Below are positions 9,846-20,627 of a stretch of DNA of 64,000 nucleotides, in pieces. The translations under genes were made by a program, and so were the position numbers. Origin of the DNA: Cordylochernes scorpioides (lineage: Eukaryota > Arthropoda > Arachnida > Pseudoscorpiones > Chernetidae); assembly GCA_030710605.1 (NCBI GenBank), contig CP092880.1, forward strand, positions 5,457,223-5,521,222. The letters are read 5' to 3'. Under the pieces are notes generated by a model. The model made no database searches. It was not told the origin of the DNA and saw only the letters and a program-made list of their open reading frames with translations. The number at the start of each line of letters is the position of its first letter. Positions within the stretch are counted from its first letter, which is position 1.

Positions 9846-10165
9846 CTTTGTACCCACGTAAATGATTCTTTTGTCAAGCAAAAAAAAAACGCAATAATAT
9901 TTCATAAAGCTGCGAGTGATATTTGAAATAACATAATGAATCCGGTGGCTTCTACTGAACAACTGGTTTAATGAAGAAATTAAGTAATCCCAAAGACTTT
10001 ATATTCCGACTATGGACAACCTTCCACCTTTGATCCATCCATGTATAAAACTGTATAGATTTTATAATATATTTTTTTACACTCTTAGTCTATTGTTACA
10101 AAAATCAAAGATAAATTAAACATATGTAAATATGTAATAATATAAATGTAATTATTTACAATCTG
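9846..10165. repeat. Composite repeat E, copy 1
   Basis: From CCTTTGTACCCACGTAAATG to GTCTATTGTTACAAAAATC. It matches 18890-19160 nearly base for base and is followed in both places by repeat D and then element A, so the whole 1.2-kb order E-D-A is duplicated. This copy keeps the empty target of the MITE at 19.16 kb. Confidence 0.75.
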
Positions 10166-10570
10166 GTGATAAAAATATTGTCGCGGAGATAAATAAAGCA
10201 AGGGCAAAATTGGGGATAATTAATTTATTATAAAGGTGGGTATTTACCTTTTAGTTCTCCAATAAAATTATATATAAGATGTATTTATAGGGAGAGAGAG
10301 TCAGATGATAAAACAACTTATTCCCAAGTAAAGTTAATAATAATGAGCGGCGTCAGCCACCGTCCCGTTTTCCTTATTTGCAGATCAGCTTCCAAGAACC
10401 CCTCACACCTGTGGTCCCCCCCCCGGGGTCCAGGGATGATTGACAGGTGTCCCATCTGGATAGAGCTTCTTGACAATATAAAATCTGTTCTCAGGAAGGG
10501 AAGCTCCTCCACCTTGTCCTCCTCCAGACAAAGACAGGATCAATTTGAACCGCTCTCAGTTCAATGTTGA
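10166..10570. other. Unique segment, possible decayed coding
   Basis: Between repeats E and D; most of this segment (about 10.17-10.48 kb) is missing from the second E-D-A copy. Around 10340-10540 GC content rises and the minus strand stays open (for example GFLEADLQIRKTGRWLTP), with a C9 run that may hide a frameshift. I recognise no domain. Confidence 0.3.
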
Positions 10571-10765
10571 TATTGCCACGTGGAAAATTAGGGAAGACAA
10601 AAACTTCAGGAGGAGACAACAATTTATTTCAGGCAAGAACAAACTATGAATGGCCACGAGGGAAATTTACAGAGTGGCAAAATATAAACATAAAAATGAC
10701 CACTCTGTTAATAAAAATAATAAAATTAATAAATACTTTGTTCCAATATAATGCTTATAGAGACA
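10571..10765 (-). repeat. LINE 3'-UTR repeat D, copy 2
   Basis: Same block as 3195-3400 (GGAAAATTAGGGAAGACAAA, CAATTTATTTCAGGCAAGAA), inverted relative to the LINE reading direction. Confidence 0.65.
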
Positions 10766-10785
10766 CACCTTGACAGACGTCAGGA

Positions 10786-11170
10786 TGGCGTCCGAACTCC
10801 GCCCTTGCTGGTCCCAAACCTGGATGAAAAAGGAGGAGGGGGAGCAGTAACAAGCTCACTAAAAAACCTGGGTTCAGCTTGCCCGGCTGATAGTACCCTG
10901 TAAGGACTCCTAATCCAGGTATACAGGATGAGCAGCGTTTGTACTCCATGTTAGGAGCGGCTTTACATGGCGTCTGTTCCTCATGTCAGAGGCGGCCATT
11001 TCTTTTGGAGCTAAGTCGGCCTGCCACTGAGTAGTGCTCCTAGTCTTAATGACAAAGGCATTCTACTTCACCCAGTCATGATGGTTGTCAAATCTCTTTT
11101 TCAAAAGTCTCAAGCTTTACAAGCTTGACACCTTAATATGATTAAGTGGAGATAAGAAAGAAGAAGAAGA
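10786..11170 (-). repeat. Dispersed element A, copy 4 (near complete)
   Basis: Runs from AACTCCGCCCTTGCTGG to GTGGAGATAAGAAAGAAG and includes the head segment (CTTTACAAGCTTGACACC) that other copies often lack. Confidence 0.85.
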
Positions 11171-11329
11171 CTTTAGTATCATTTGCACAACCTCTCTATA
11201 TATATTTGTTTAAACAAAATCATTTGAAAAAAGGAAGAATAAAATTCATGTAGTTTCTTTTAATTTTGGTTTTGCAATCTTTCCAGAAAATGTTCTACTC
11301 TTTAACACTCAAATATTTCTTTTTTTGTT

Positions 11330-11470
11330 TATCTCTAGTACACGTGATACAGGCAATGATAATCATGGTGGGTAGAAGTTGGCTACTGCTTTTACTGTAT
11401 GTTCACCACATGTCTACACATTTGAAAAGAGTTCGACTTTTGCACTTACAAATGTACCAGAGCCCTGAAT
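11330..11470 (-). mobile_element. SINE B, partial copy
   Basis: Tail half only: TATCTCTAGTACACGTGATA to AAATGTACCAGAGCCC. The tRNA-like head is missing. Confidence 0.75.
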
Positions 11471-12084
11471 TTTGGATTAAATACATTTTATATATAAATA
11501 AAGAGCTTTAATTATGGCAACTAAAAAATATAATTTTTGTCATCTCAATGTGATTTTTTATCTAAGTTCGCTCGTGATATAAATACCTAAATCTACATTA
11601 TGGAAACTTTTATCTTGTCACTTATTATAAACTTTGGCAAACTAATTGTTGACACAACTTGAAAATAAAAAAAGATTTTATGGAAATTAGGATGTTTCAG
11701 CTTTTATTAGCGTTACGAGTCAATACCCATTAGCTAAAAACATGTAAGTCTTTTATCTAATCTTTTTTTATTATTATTGCGGAATAGTGGAGATCCAATT
11801 CGGGACGTCGGCCAGACGGATTGGGTGACATCAAACAAACATACCCGCCGCCAGCCGCCAACAAAGGAAGAGTTTAGTGACCAGTTTAGTGTTTTCCTCT
11901 GTCCTCTTAACATGTTTTAAATAAAGTTAGTTTGAAGGAGACTTTTACCCTCTCCTTTCTGCTATTTAGTGATCTGATTTAAATCCTTGCAACAGCCCAC
12001 AAAAGAATCATCACTGCGAATTCTTCTACCGAATTTCGCATCAGTGTTTTGTGAAACGATTACCAGACCATTTCTTCACAATTA
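11471..12084. other. No gene; possible LTR end near 11.80-12.00 kb
   Basis: Mostly AT-rich. A GC-richer stretch at 11790-11900 is followed by AATAAAGTTAGTTTGAAGG, which would suit an LTR or gene 3' end, but no partner copy exists in this window. Confidence 0.3.
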
Positions 12085-12419
12085 TTATCCCTAGTACACG
12101 TGGTACAGTGCATGATTAGCATGATGGATAGTTAGCAACTGCGTTTACTGTAAGTACACCATATGTCTACACATGGTACAGGCCATGATAATCATGGTGG
12201 GTAGTTAGCAACTGCTTTTACTATAAGTACACCACATGTCTACACATGTGAAAAGCAGATAGAATTTTGTATTTACAAATGTGTCAGAGTCTCCTTTTGG
12301 TTAATTTCACTCGCTAGTGGGGTTTGGACTTTTGCAAGAATCAGGGACCATTGGAGCATTTTTTTTTATCAGAAAAAAAGTGTCCAAGGCGGGAATCGAA
12401 CCCGAGTCCACCGACCCCC
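12085..12419 (-). mobile_element. SINE B with internal duplication
   Basis: Full span from the CCCTAGTACACGTGG tail to the tRNA-like head (GGCGGGAATCGAACCCGAG, inverted B box). The segment ATGATAATCATGG...ACACCACATGTCTACACATG is present twice in a row. Confidence 0.8.
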
Positions 12420-13054
12420 TAAAATCATCATAAATGTTATTTATCTTGGTTGCTCGATATTCTCTAGCTGTAGATAGTTTGGTTGATAATTGTCGTACTG
12501 ACGTCATCAATAAATACTTTTACATCTTAAGATATTCCAAGACTTGATTTCTAAGCTACAATATTGTGTTTCAGAGGATTTCATTTTCCAAATAAGATTA
12601 TTAATTTAATATAAGTTGAATATTAATGTTTATGTGAGCTATAATTACCCAGAAATTATTTTAAAAAGTAAAAATTAAAATCAGGTAAAAAGTTTCTTTT
12701 AATTTTAAATTTGCAAGCTTTCAAGCAAATATATTGCTCTTCAACTGGCTGATATTCTATGTACAATCTCTAAATACTATTTATACAGAATTGAAGAGTT
12801 TTTTCAACACTAGAGATAGAAGTCAGGAAGAAAGAGCATCAATCCAAGTAGAACGGCTAGATCGATACAAGCTGGTACAACTTAGTTATCTAAGTTACTC
12901 GAGTGGTCAAAACTCAATTAAAAGATCAAGAAAAGTCAAAGTTCAAAAGACGATTGCGAAGAACTTTCTATTTCCCATGTTACATCAAAGATTTGACCTA
13001 AAAATTCACAAAGATATGGGATAAAATTCTCTCAATTATATAAAATACATAGTA

Positions 13055-13330
13055 ATTTTATAATACAATATAATGCGGCTTATGGTTGTAGAATGACAGT
13101 TGAAAAATATCCTGCATGTGTTTCTTTTAAACGAAAAATCGAGATTTATTGTAAAGAGAAATAACGATTATTTCTAACCTTAGGAATGAAGTATGAAAGG
13201 ATGAATTGTGAAGAGTAATGATTTCATACTTCATCCCTAAGGTTAGAAATAATCGTTATTTCTCCTTAAATTAAATTTTTCGTTCAAAAGAAACACATGC
13301 GGGATAATTTTCAAATGTCGTTCTAAAATA
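13055..13330. mobile_element. Hairpin element FB-1, core deleted
   Basis: Both arms present, from GCGGCTTATGGTTGTAGAA to AAATGTCGTTCT, meeting at GAAGAGTAATGATTTCATAC. The tRNA-like core and inner arms are deleted. The extra tail lies on the left. Confidence 0.75.
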
Positions 13331-13609
13331 CTTTTTTATGATATCTGTTTATTTTATTAACAAGTAGAGATATGACGCATTATATTATCATCAAATTTGT
13401 TTAAGATTTTTGAAGTTATAGCTAAGGAAATTGAATAATTTTATCTAACATCCTTTTTCTCTAATATTAAACCGATTTTTTCAAGAAAATGATCACTAAC
13501 TCTTTAGAGTATGCTATTAACATCGAAACAATAAATAAATATTCATACATTGTAAATAACTAATTCATCTTTTCTAAACAACTGGGCGAATCCTGTGTAG
13601 GACATAGGT
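13331..13609. other. No gene seen
   Basis: AT-rich spacer between FB-1 and the 74-bp satellite. Confidence 0.4.
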
Positions 13610-14470
13610 CTCCAATAGAAGGCTTGTGGTGGTGTCTTGTCCATGGAGCAGATCAGATAGGTCCGTGCACCCTGATCACAATACCGGCCAACTGAGGTGG
13701 TGGTGGTCTCTTGTCCATGGAGCAGATCAGATAGGTCCATGCACCCTGATCACAATACTGGCCAACTGAGGTGGTGATGTCTTGTCCATGGGGCAGAACA
13801 GATCGGTCCATACACCCTGATCACAATACCGGCCAACTGAGGTGGTGGCGGTGTCTTGTCCATGGAGCAGATCAGATCGGCCCATGCACCCTGATCACAA
13901 TACTGACCAACTGAGGTGGTGGTGTCTTGTCCATGTAGCAGATCAGATCGGTCCATACACCCTGATCACAATACCGGCCAACTGAGGTGGTGGTGGTGTC
14001 TTGTCCATGGAGCAGATCAGATCGGTCCATGCACCCTGATCACAATACTGACCAACTGAGGTGGTGGTGGTGTCTTGTCCATGTAGCAGATCAGATCGGT
14101 CCATGCACTCTGATCACAATACCGGCCAACTGAGGTGGTGGTGGTGTCTTGTCCATGGATCAGATCAGATCGGTCCATACACCCTGATCACAATACCGGC
14201 CAACTGAGGTGGTGGTGGTGTCTTGTCCATGGAACAGATCAGATCGGTCCATGCACCCTACACAATACTGGCCAACTGAGGTGATGATGGTGTCTTATTT
14301 ATGGAGCAGATCAGATCGGTCCATGCACCTTGATCACAATACCGGCCAACTGAGGTGCCTTGTCCGTATGGATGCCCTCTTCTGGATTGAGGTAATATTG
14401 GTGGGGGTATCTTATCCATGGAGAAGATCAGATCGGTACATGCAACCTGATCACAATACCGACCAATAAA
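13610..14470. repeat. Satellite, ~74-bp unit
   Basis: About 11-12 units of GGCCAACTGAGGTGGTGG, TCTTGTCCATGGAGCAGATC and GGTCCATGCACCCTGATCAC. Unit length varies through GGT triplet gains and losses. ORFs on both strands are translations of the repeat. Confidence 0.9.
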
Positions 14471-15039
14471 AGGCTTGTTGTTATTATATGGCCTTCAAAA
14501 AATGAATTTTCTTTTTTATAATTAAAAAATGAAATTAGTTCAGATCTACCACCAATGGTGAAGTCTTCCAGAAGGTTCACCAGTTTAATCTACCGTATCG
14601 CTGTAATATTGCATTGGCCTATTTTGCTTCTATACTGATGCTGAAGTTGACCTCTTGGAAAAGGTATTTTAAATAAACTATTCAATATACAATTACGAGC
14701 GTCATGCGTTCTTCATCTCTTAATTCTTCAGTTTTCATCTCTGTCACCGTTTGCTTTTTTTTTTTGGAATGGCGCTCTCCAATTGGTTGGCTACGATCAC
14801 GCCACTTTGCCCCCCCACTCGCTTTTTCGTTTTTGTAACTATTGTGTTGGAGCGGGTCGCTCCTTAAATAAATGCATATATTAGTTAATAACTAAATGGA
14901 ATCCTCTCTTTCTTTTTCCAGTAAGAGACGCCTACGGAAGCCAACAGTACATAGACAGATAAAGCACATAGGCTATAGTTATTAACTAATATATGCATTT
15001 ATTTAAGGCGCCAATTTATAATTGTAACAAATAGTATTT
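14471..15039. other. No gene; inverted repeat near 14860-15005
   Basis: Contains TAAATAAATGCATATATTAG and its inverse around a CCTCTCTTTCTTTTTCC core, a small hairpin element. A piece of FB-2-like sequence (GGTTCACCAGTTTAATCTACC) sits at 14574-14594. Confidence 0.5.
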
Positions 15040-15096
15040 GAATCAAAACATTCAATCGGGTAAAACACGGGCGTTGCCCGGGTCATTCGGCTAGTG
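15040..15096 (+). mobile_element. Helitron 3' end
   Basis: Plus-strand GGGCGTTGCCCGGGTCATTC then GGCTAG followed by T. It matches the 3' end of the Helitron at 20.63 kb. The matching TC start was not found upstream, so this is a fragment or its 5' end is nested. Confidence 0.65.
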
Positions 15097-15147
15097 AGAT
15101 ATAAGCTTTGAGGGGACAGTAGAAATACATATCGTTATAAATATATA

Positions 15148-15307
15148 CAGTTAAACCTGTCTATAGAGCCCCCTCTTGGGACTCACCTAAATAGGGTGCT
15201 ATAGAGAGGGGGTGCTATAGACAGGTCACTTTTAATGTAAAATGCTTACATTTTAATGTTTAAAATCGGGCGCTATTTAGAGGGGGTGCTATAGACAGGT
15301 TTAACTG
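15148..15307. mobile_element. pogo/Tigger-like MITE (family P2)
   Basis: 160 bp with TA flanks and near-perfect ends CAGTTAAACCTGTCTATAGA / ACAGGTTTAACTG. Internal GGGGGTGCTATAGACAGGT occurs twice. Confidence 0.82.
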
Positions 15308-15492
15308 TAGTTTTAAATATATAATATGTTTTGAGCATTGCTCTTCCGCAAATTACAAATAAATGTATTTTTAGGACAATATTAACATAATGCATTAGGG
15401 CGTCATCTGTAATATCTAAATCGCGTCATCTGTTCAAGGAAATCTCTGATTTTTCTCTAACACAAGATTACCAATAAAACATGTTTATGAAA

Positions 15493-15770
15493 AAAGGCAT
15501 CTCCTTATCGTGCAACTGAAAGTTGCTGATGACTTGCGCCATCTATCGGAATAAATATCAACTATTTTTGTTGATTTTTAATTATTCCAGAATAACGCAT
15601 CCGTAAACGCGTCCGTGGTTAGCTTTTCTTGATTAATCAAGAATGGGTATTTAGACAATTTTGGTATAATTGAAAATCAACGATAATAGCTGATATTGTT
15701 TCCGATAGATGGCGCAAGCCATCAGCAACTTTCAGTTGCACGATAAGGAGATGCCTTTTTTCATAATTTA
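15493..15770. mobile_element. MITE with ~60-bp inverted ends (family M1)
   Basis: Ends AAAGGCATCTCCTTATCGTG and its inverse, each followed by CAACTGAAAGTTGCTGATG and then GCGCCATCTATCGGA. A second copy lies at 38.25-38.41 kb. The inner arms hold AGATGGCGC. Confidence 0.75.
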
Positions 15771-15817
15771 TGCACTTTATCCCAGTACAATATCACATTT
15801 GTACTATTTTTTTTTTT

Positions 15818-15998
15818 AAAAGTTTAAAATTACAAATATATTCTCACAATGAGTTTTTTTTTTTTTTTAGCGCTAGCTTTCAAGTGATAATCGCTCTTCA
15901 ACGGGCTTACTATGATATCGACTTTATCCCACCAGAAAGCTAGCGTTTTTTAAATAAAAAAGAAACTCATTGTGAGAATATATTTGTAATTTTAATAC
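15818..15998. mobile_element. Hairpin element with ~55-bp arms
   Basis: AATATATTCTCACAATGAG on the left and CTCATTGTGAGAATATATT on the right, plus AGCGCTAGCTTT / AAAGCTAGCG inside. A related single arm occurs near 58.80 kb. Confidence 0.75.
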
Positions 15999-16369
15999 TT
16001 TTTCACATTTTTATCATGAATATGAACATATTTAGTTATAGGTAATGAAATTCAAGTGTTTAAACTGAATCGATATCTTTAATCTGGTATATTGGTTCTC
16101 ATTGCTAAAAATGATTAAAAAATAACATTTTAAAGCTTTCTATTGCTTTCTCCTATATTAGAATAAAATATTCAATCAAAGGGTTTTTTTAACAAAAGGT
16201 TTGAGGCTGGAATTTTGTCCGTTGATGATTGAAATTGGCTTCGTCAGTCAAAATCACATTTTATGACTGTCAACAAAGGTTTGGCTGTTAAGGGAAGACG
16301 AAGTATCGTATTGTGTCGATAATAAGTTTAATGGAACTGAATATAAAGTAGAGATCTAACCCTTCTTCT

Positions 16370-18215
16370 TTCTTATCTCCACTCAATCATATCAAGGTAT
16401 CAAGCTTGTAGAGCTTGTTGATGGTGTCTGCTGGGGATGTGCGTCTTCTTTCTTATCTCCACTCAATCATATCAGGGTATCAAGCTTGTAAAGCTTGTTG
16501 ATGGTGTCTGCTGGGGATGTGTCTTCTTTCTTATCTCCACTCAATCATATTAGGGTATCAAGTTTGTAGAGCTTGTTGATGGTGTCTGCTGGGGATGTGC
16601 TTCTTCTTTCTTATCTCCACTCAATCATATCAGGGTATCAAGCTTGTAAAGCTTGTTGATGGTGTCTGCTGGGGATGTGTCTTCTTCTTTCTTATCTCCA
16701 CTCAATCATGTTAGGGTATCAAGTTTGTAGAGCTTGTTGATGGTGTCTGCTGGGGATGTGTCTTCTTCTTTCTTATCTCCACTCAATCATGTTAGGGTAT
16801 CAAGTTTGTAGAGCTTGTTGATGGTGTCTGCTGGGGATGTGCTTCTTCTTTCTTATCTCCACTCAACCATATCAGGGTATCAAGCTTGTAGAGTTTGTTG
16901 ATGGTGTCTGCTGGGGATGTGTCTTCTTCTTTCTTATCTCCACTCAACCATATCAGGGTATCAAGCTTGTAGAGCTTGTTGATGGTGTCTGCTGGAAGAT
17001 GTGTCTTCTTCATTCTTATCTCCACTCAATAATATCAGGGTATCAAGCCTTCAGAGCTTGTTGATGGTGTCTCCTGGGGATGTTTTTCTTCTTTCTTATC
17101 TCCACTCAATCATATCAGGGTATCAAGTCTGTAGAGCTTGTTGATGGTGTCTGCTGGGGATGTGTCTTCTTCTTTCTTATCTCCACTCAATCATATCAGG
17201 GTATCAAGCTTGTAGAGCTTGTTGATGGTGTCTGCTGGGGATGTGTCTTCTTCTTTCTTATCTCCACTCAACCATATCAGGGTATCAAGCTTGTAGAGCC
17301 TGTTGATGGTGTCTGTTGAGGATATGTCTTCTTCTTTCTTATCTCCACTCAACCATATCAGGGTATCAAGCTTATAGAGCCTGTTGATGGTGTCTGCTGA
17401 GGATATGTCTTCTTCTTTCTTATCTCCACTCAATCATATCAGGGTATCAAGCTTGTAGAGCTTGTTGAGGGTGTCTGCTGGGGATGTGTCTTCTTCTTTC
17501 TTATCTCCACTCAACCATATCAGGGTATCAAGTTGTTGAGCTTGTTGATGGTGTCTGCTGGGATGTGTCTTCTTTCGTATCTCCACTCAACCATATCAGG
17601 GTATCAAGTTGTAGAGTTGTTGATGGTGTCTGCTGGGATGTGTCTTCTTCTTTCTTATCTCCACTCAACCATATCAGGGTATCGAGCTTGTAGAGCTTGT
17701 TGATGGTGTCTGCTGGGGATGTGTCTTCTTCTTTCTTATCTCCACTCAACCATATCAGGGTATCAAGCTTGTAGAGCTTGTTGATGGTGTCTGCTGGGGA
17801 TGTGTCTTCTTCTTTCTTATCTCCACTCAACCATATCAGGGTATCAAGCCTGTAGAGCCTGTTGATGGTGTCTGCTGGGGATGTGTCTTCTTCTTTCTTA
17901 TCTCCACTCAACCATATCAGGGTATCAAGCTTGTAGAGCCTGTTGATGGTGTCTGCTGAGGATATGTCTTCTTCTTTCTTATCTCCACTCAACCATATCA
18001 GGGTATCAAGCTTGTAGAGCCTGTTGATGGTGTCTGCTGGGGATGTGTCTTCTTCTTTCTTATCTCCACTCAACCATATCAGGGTATCAAGCTTGTAGAG
18101 CCTGTTGATGGTGTCTGCTGGGGATGTGTCTTCTTCTTTTTTATCTCCACTCAACCATATCAGGGTATCAAGCTTGTAGAGCTTGTTGATGGTGTCTGCC
18201 GGGGAAGACTAGAGC
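16370..18215. repeat. Satellite, 81-bp unit (about 22 copies)
   Basis: The unit holds TCTTATCTCCACTCAACC, TATCAGGGTATCAAGCTTG and GTTGATGGTGTCTGCTGGGG. Because 81 is a multiple of three, the minus strand stays open for up to 208 codons as a 27-residue repeat (SGDKKEEDTSPADTIN...). The unit equals the first part of element A (compare 52531-52610), so the array expanded from that element. Some units are 1-4 bp shorter and break the frame. Confidence 0.93.
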
Positions 18216-18442
18216 TCATCAATGGATGAGTCAATACAGTCAATAATGTGTTTTGGGGTTGTAAGTTGACACTAAGTACATAGTGGGAAAACCTTTGGAA
18301 AATCATTGTCCGTAGATGACCAGACTTAATTCTGGGAATCAAAGACTGTTGTTCTCTTGCTATCTAACGCTACTCTCAACAAATATATAACGGGCTAAAT
18401 ACTGCTCTGGAGCTTAACGAGAGAAGCTTTAGTTTTAAATAT
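18216..18442. repeat. Element A-like remnant beyond the satellite
   Basis: Continues past the last unit with GAGCTCATCAATGGATGAGT, which follows the head segment in full element A copies. This shows which flank the array grew from. The rest is unremarkable. Confidence 0.55.
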
Positions 18443-18870
18443 TGTTACAAAGAATAAAAAAACACATTCCAGAATATAATGTTTTAGAACGTTCTAGAAT
18501 AATGTAGAACAATAGAAGAAGAATTGATTGACTAATTTAAAGCGATTGCGCAAGGCTTAGTGCTGGCTGATTTCTGATTAGCTGACCAAATTTGAGAGTT
18601 CTGGAAAGATCTACTCCGGGATATATAGGGATGAGGAACTCATGCCGAGATTAGAAGAACGAAGCTATGTGGTGTACTCCAAGCAAACGCTGCTGTCTCA
18701 AGAGCTGCTGTTTCGTAGAAGATTCTAGAAAGTTCTACCAAATTCTGTCTCCTGTTTTTCTCCTGTTTTCCTTTACTATGCTGCAGTTTGTGAGTTTGTA
18801 ACTACTGTTTTCTTTGCTGTTAATGTTTTATTTTGCATTCTTCTGTAATTATTTTATTGAATAGGCTTAG
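18443..18870 (+). promoter_or_regulatory. Heat-shock-element cluster with TATA box, possible LTR
   Basis: Four heat-shock-factor-type motifs (alternating GAA/TTC with 2-base spacing) occur in ~280 bp: TTCCAGAA at 18468, TAGAACGTTCTAGAAT at 18485-18500 (three perfect blocks), TTCTGGAA near 18597 and GATTCTAGAAAGTTCTACC at 18721-18739 (three perfect blocks). ATATATAG at 18621 could be a TATA box. The start TGTTACAAAG resembles a Ty3-type LTR start, but no end or second copy was found. Confidence 0.45.
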
Positions 18871-18889
18871 ATAAAGTCCTAAAGATCCT

Positions 18890-19480
18890 TTGTGCCCACG
18901 TAAATGATTCATTTGTCAAGCAAAAAAAAAACGCAATATTTTATAAAGCTGCGAGTGATATTTGAAATAACATAATGAATCCTGTGGCTTCTACTGAACA
19001 ACTGGTTAAATGAAGAAATTAAGTAATTCCTAAGACTTTATATCCCGACTATAGACAATCCTCTACCTTTGATCCATCTATGTATAAAACTGTATAGACA
19101 TTTCAATATATTTTATTGACACTCTTAATCAATTGTAACAAAAATCAAAGATAAATGTGATTACACCTATTCCCCGATTTACACGGTACTTGTTTTACAC
19201 GTTTTCGCTTTTACACGATTTTCCAAATAAGTTTTTTTTTGTTTGTTTTTATCGCACTATACTAAATGCTACTGTGATTGAACACATGCGCTGTGTACAC
19301 ATCTCACGAGGAATCCCGAAATTATGTGCTGACTACATATTTTAACCTGTCAATGCATTTTATTTTTATTTCTGTGTACACCTATCCCCCGATTTACACG
19401 TTTTTCTCAGGAACGTATCTACCGTGTAAATCGGGGGATATGTGTACTTACAATTTGGTCATAAAAATATACAACTGTTC
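18890..19480. repeat. Composite repeat E, copy 2, split by a MITE
   Basis: Matches 9846-10165 up to about 19161, then resumes at 19445 with CTTACAATTTGGTCATAAAA. The interruption is the pogo-like MITE at 19164-19444. Confidence 0.75.
19164..19444. mobile_element. pogo/Tigger-like MITE (family P3), copy 1
   Basis: 281 bp, TA on both sides, ends CACCTATTCCCCGATTTACA / TGTAAATCGGGGGATATGTG. Contains GATTGAACACATGCGCTGTG and an internal second copy of the terminus. The empty site is preserved near 10.13 kb. Confidence 0.85.
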
Positions 19481-19550
19481 TCAGGAAGAGAGGCTCCTCC
19501 ATCTTGTCCTACTCCAGACAAGGACAGGATATCTCAGTTCAATGTTTATA

Positions 19551-19750
19551 TTGCCAGGTGGAAAATTAGGGAAGACCAACTTCAGGAATGAGACAACAAT
19601 TTATTTCAGGCAAGAACAAACTATGAATCGTAAACAAAAGATAAGCCACGAGGGAAATTCACAGAGTAGCAAAATATAAACATAAAAATGACCACTCTGT
19701 TAATAAAAATAATAAAATTAATAAATACTTTGTTACAATATAATGCTTAT
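19551..19750 (-). repeat. LINE 3'-UTR repeat D, copy 3
   Basis: Very similar to copy 2 across 190 bp, including ATGACCACTCTGTTAAT. Confidence 0.65.
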
Positions 19751-19782
19751 AAAGACACATCTTGACAGACGTAAGGATGGCG

Positions 19783-20092
19783 TCCGAACTCCGCCTTTGC
19801 CGGTCCCAAGCCCGGATGAAAAAGGAGGAGGGGGAGCAGTAACAAGCTCACTAAAAAACCTGGGCTCAGTTGGCCCGGCTGATAGTACCCTGTAAGGGCT
19901 CCTAATCAAGGGATACAGGATGAGCAGCGTTTGTACTCCATGTTAGGAGCTGCTGCAAATGGCGTCTGTTCCTCATGTCAGAGGTGGTCATTTATTTTGG
20001 AGCTAAGTCGGCCTGCTACTGAGTAGTGCTCCCAGTCTTAATGACAAAGGCATTCTACTTCAACCAGTGTGGAGATAAGAAAGAAGAAGAAG
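19783..20092 (-). repeat. Dispersed element A, copy 5
   Basis: AACTCCGCCTTTGCCGGTCC to GTGGAGATAAGAAAGAAG. The GGCGTCCGAACTCCGCC junction on its left is shared with copy 4, supporting one duplicated E-D-A unit. Confidence 0.88.
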
Positions 20093-20627
20093 AGGATGGC
20101 GTCCGTATATATTTATGTCAATTCTACTAATTATTCTTCTTTAAGAAAAAGAGCTGCTTGTTTTTGATTGCTTGTATATAAGTTTATGCTAAGTCCTTTC
20201 TTTCTCATTATTTGATACACTGTAAATAACATTGGAGTTTATTTAAAAGTTATTTTAAGCGTTGAACTCCAGAAAGGGAAAAGTTAAATTCGGTCCTTTC
20301 CAGAAGTTATGTAGAAATCATTTAGATCACAAAGACATAGCCAAAGTAAAAAATTTAACTAAAATTACACCGAAGACTTATCCTAGAATCCATAGTATCC
20401 CACAAACTGAACAGCATCAACAGAAAAATAGATCTTCCAGAAGCTTATCATCCTCTCTTGTCCTTTATTTAAACCTCCCACATGTTTATTTCAATAGCCC
20501 TAATCATGCGCCGTCTCGTGGTTTCAGACTGCAGACTGCAGATTTAATATTTACTTTTCTCAAAAATCGGTCTTCTATTAATATTACCATATATAAATAG
20601 TTCAAAAACTTTCTTTTTATATATATA

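Noticed and set aside
12734-13024. 96-codon ORF (RSQEERASIQVERLDRYKL)
   Set aside because: Composition is protein-like but there is no domain, good start context or splice signal; left unannotated.
17528-18154. 208-codon ORF on the minus strand
   Set aside because: It is the 81-bp satellite read in its open frame; neighbouring units with 1-4 bp losses break it, and there is no upstream start region.
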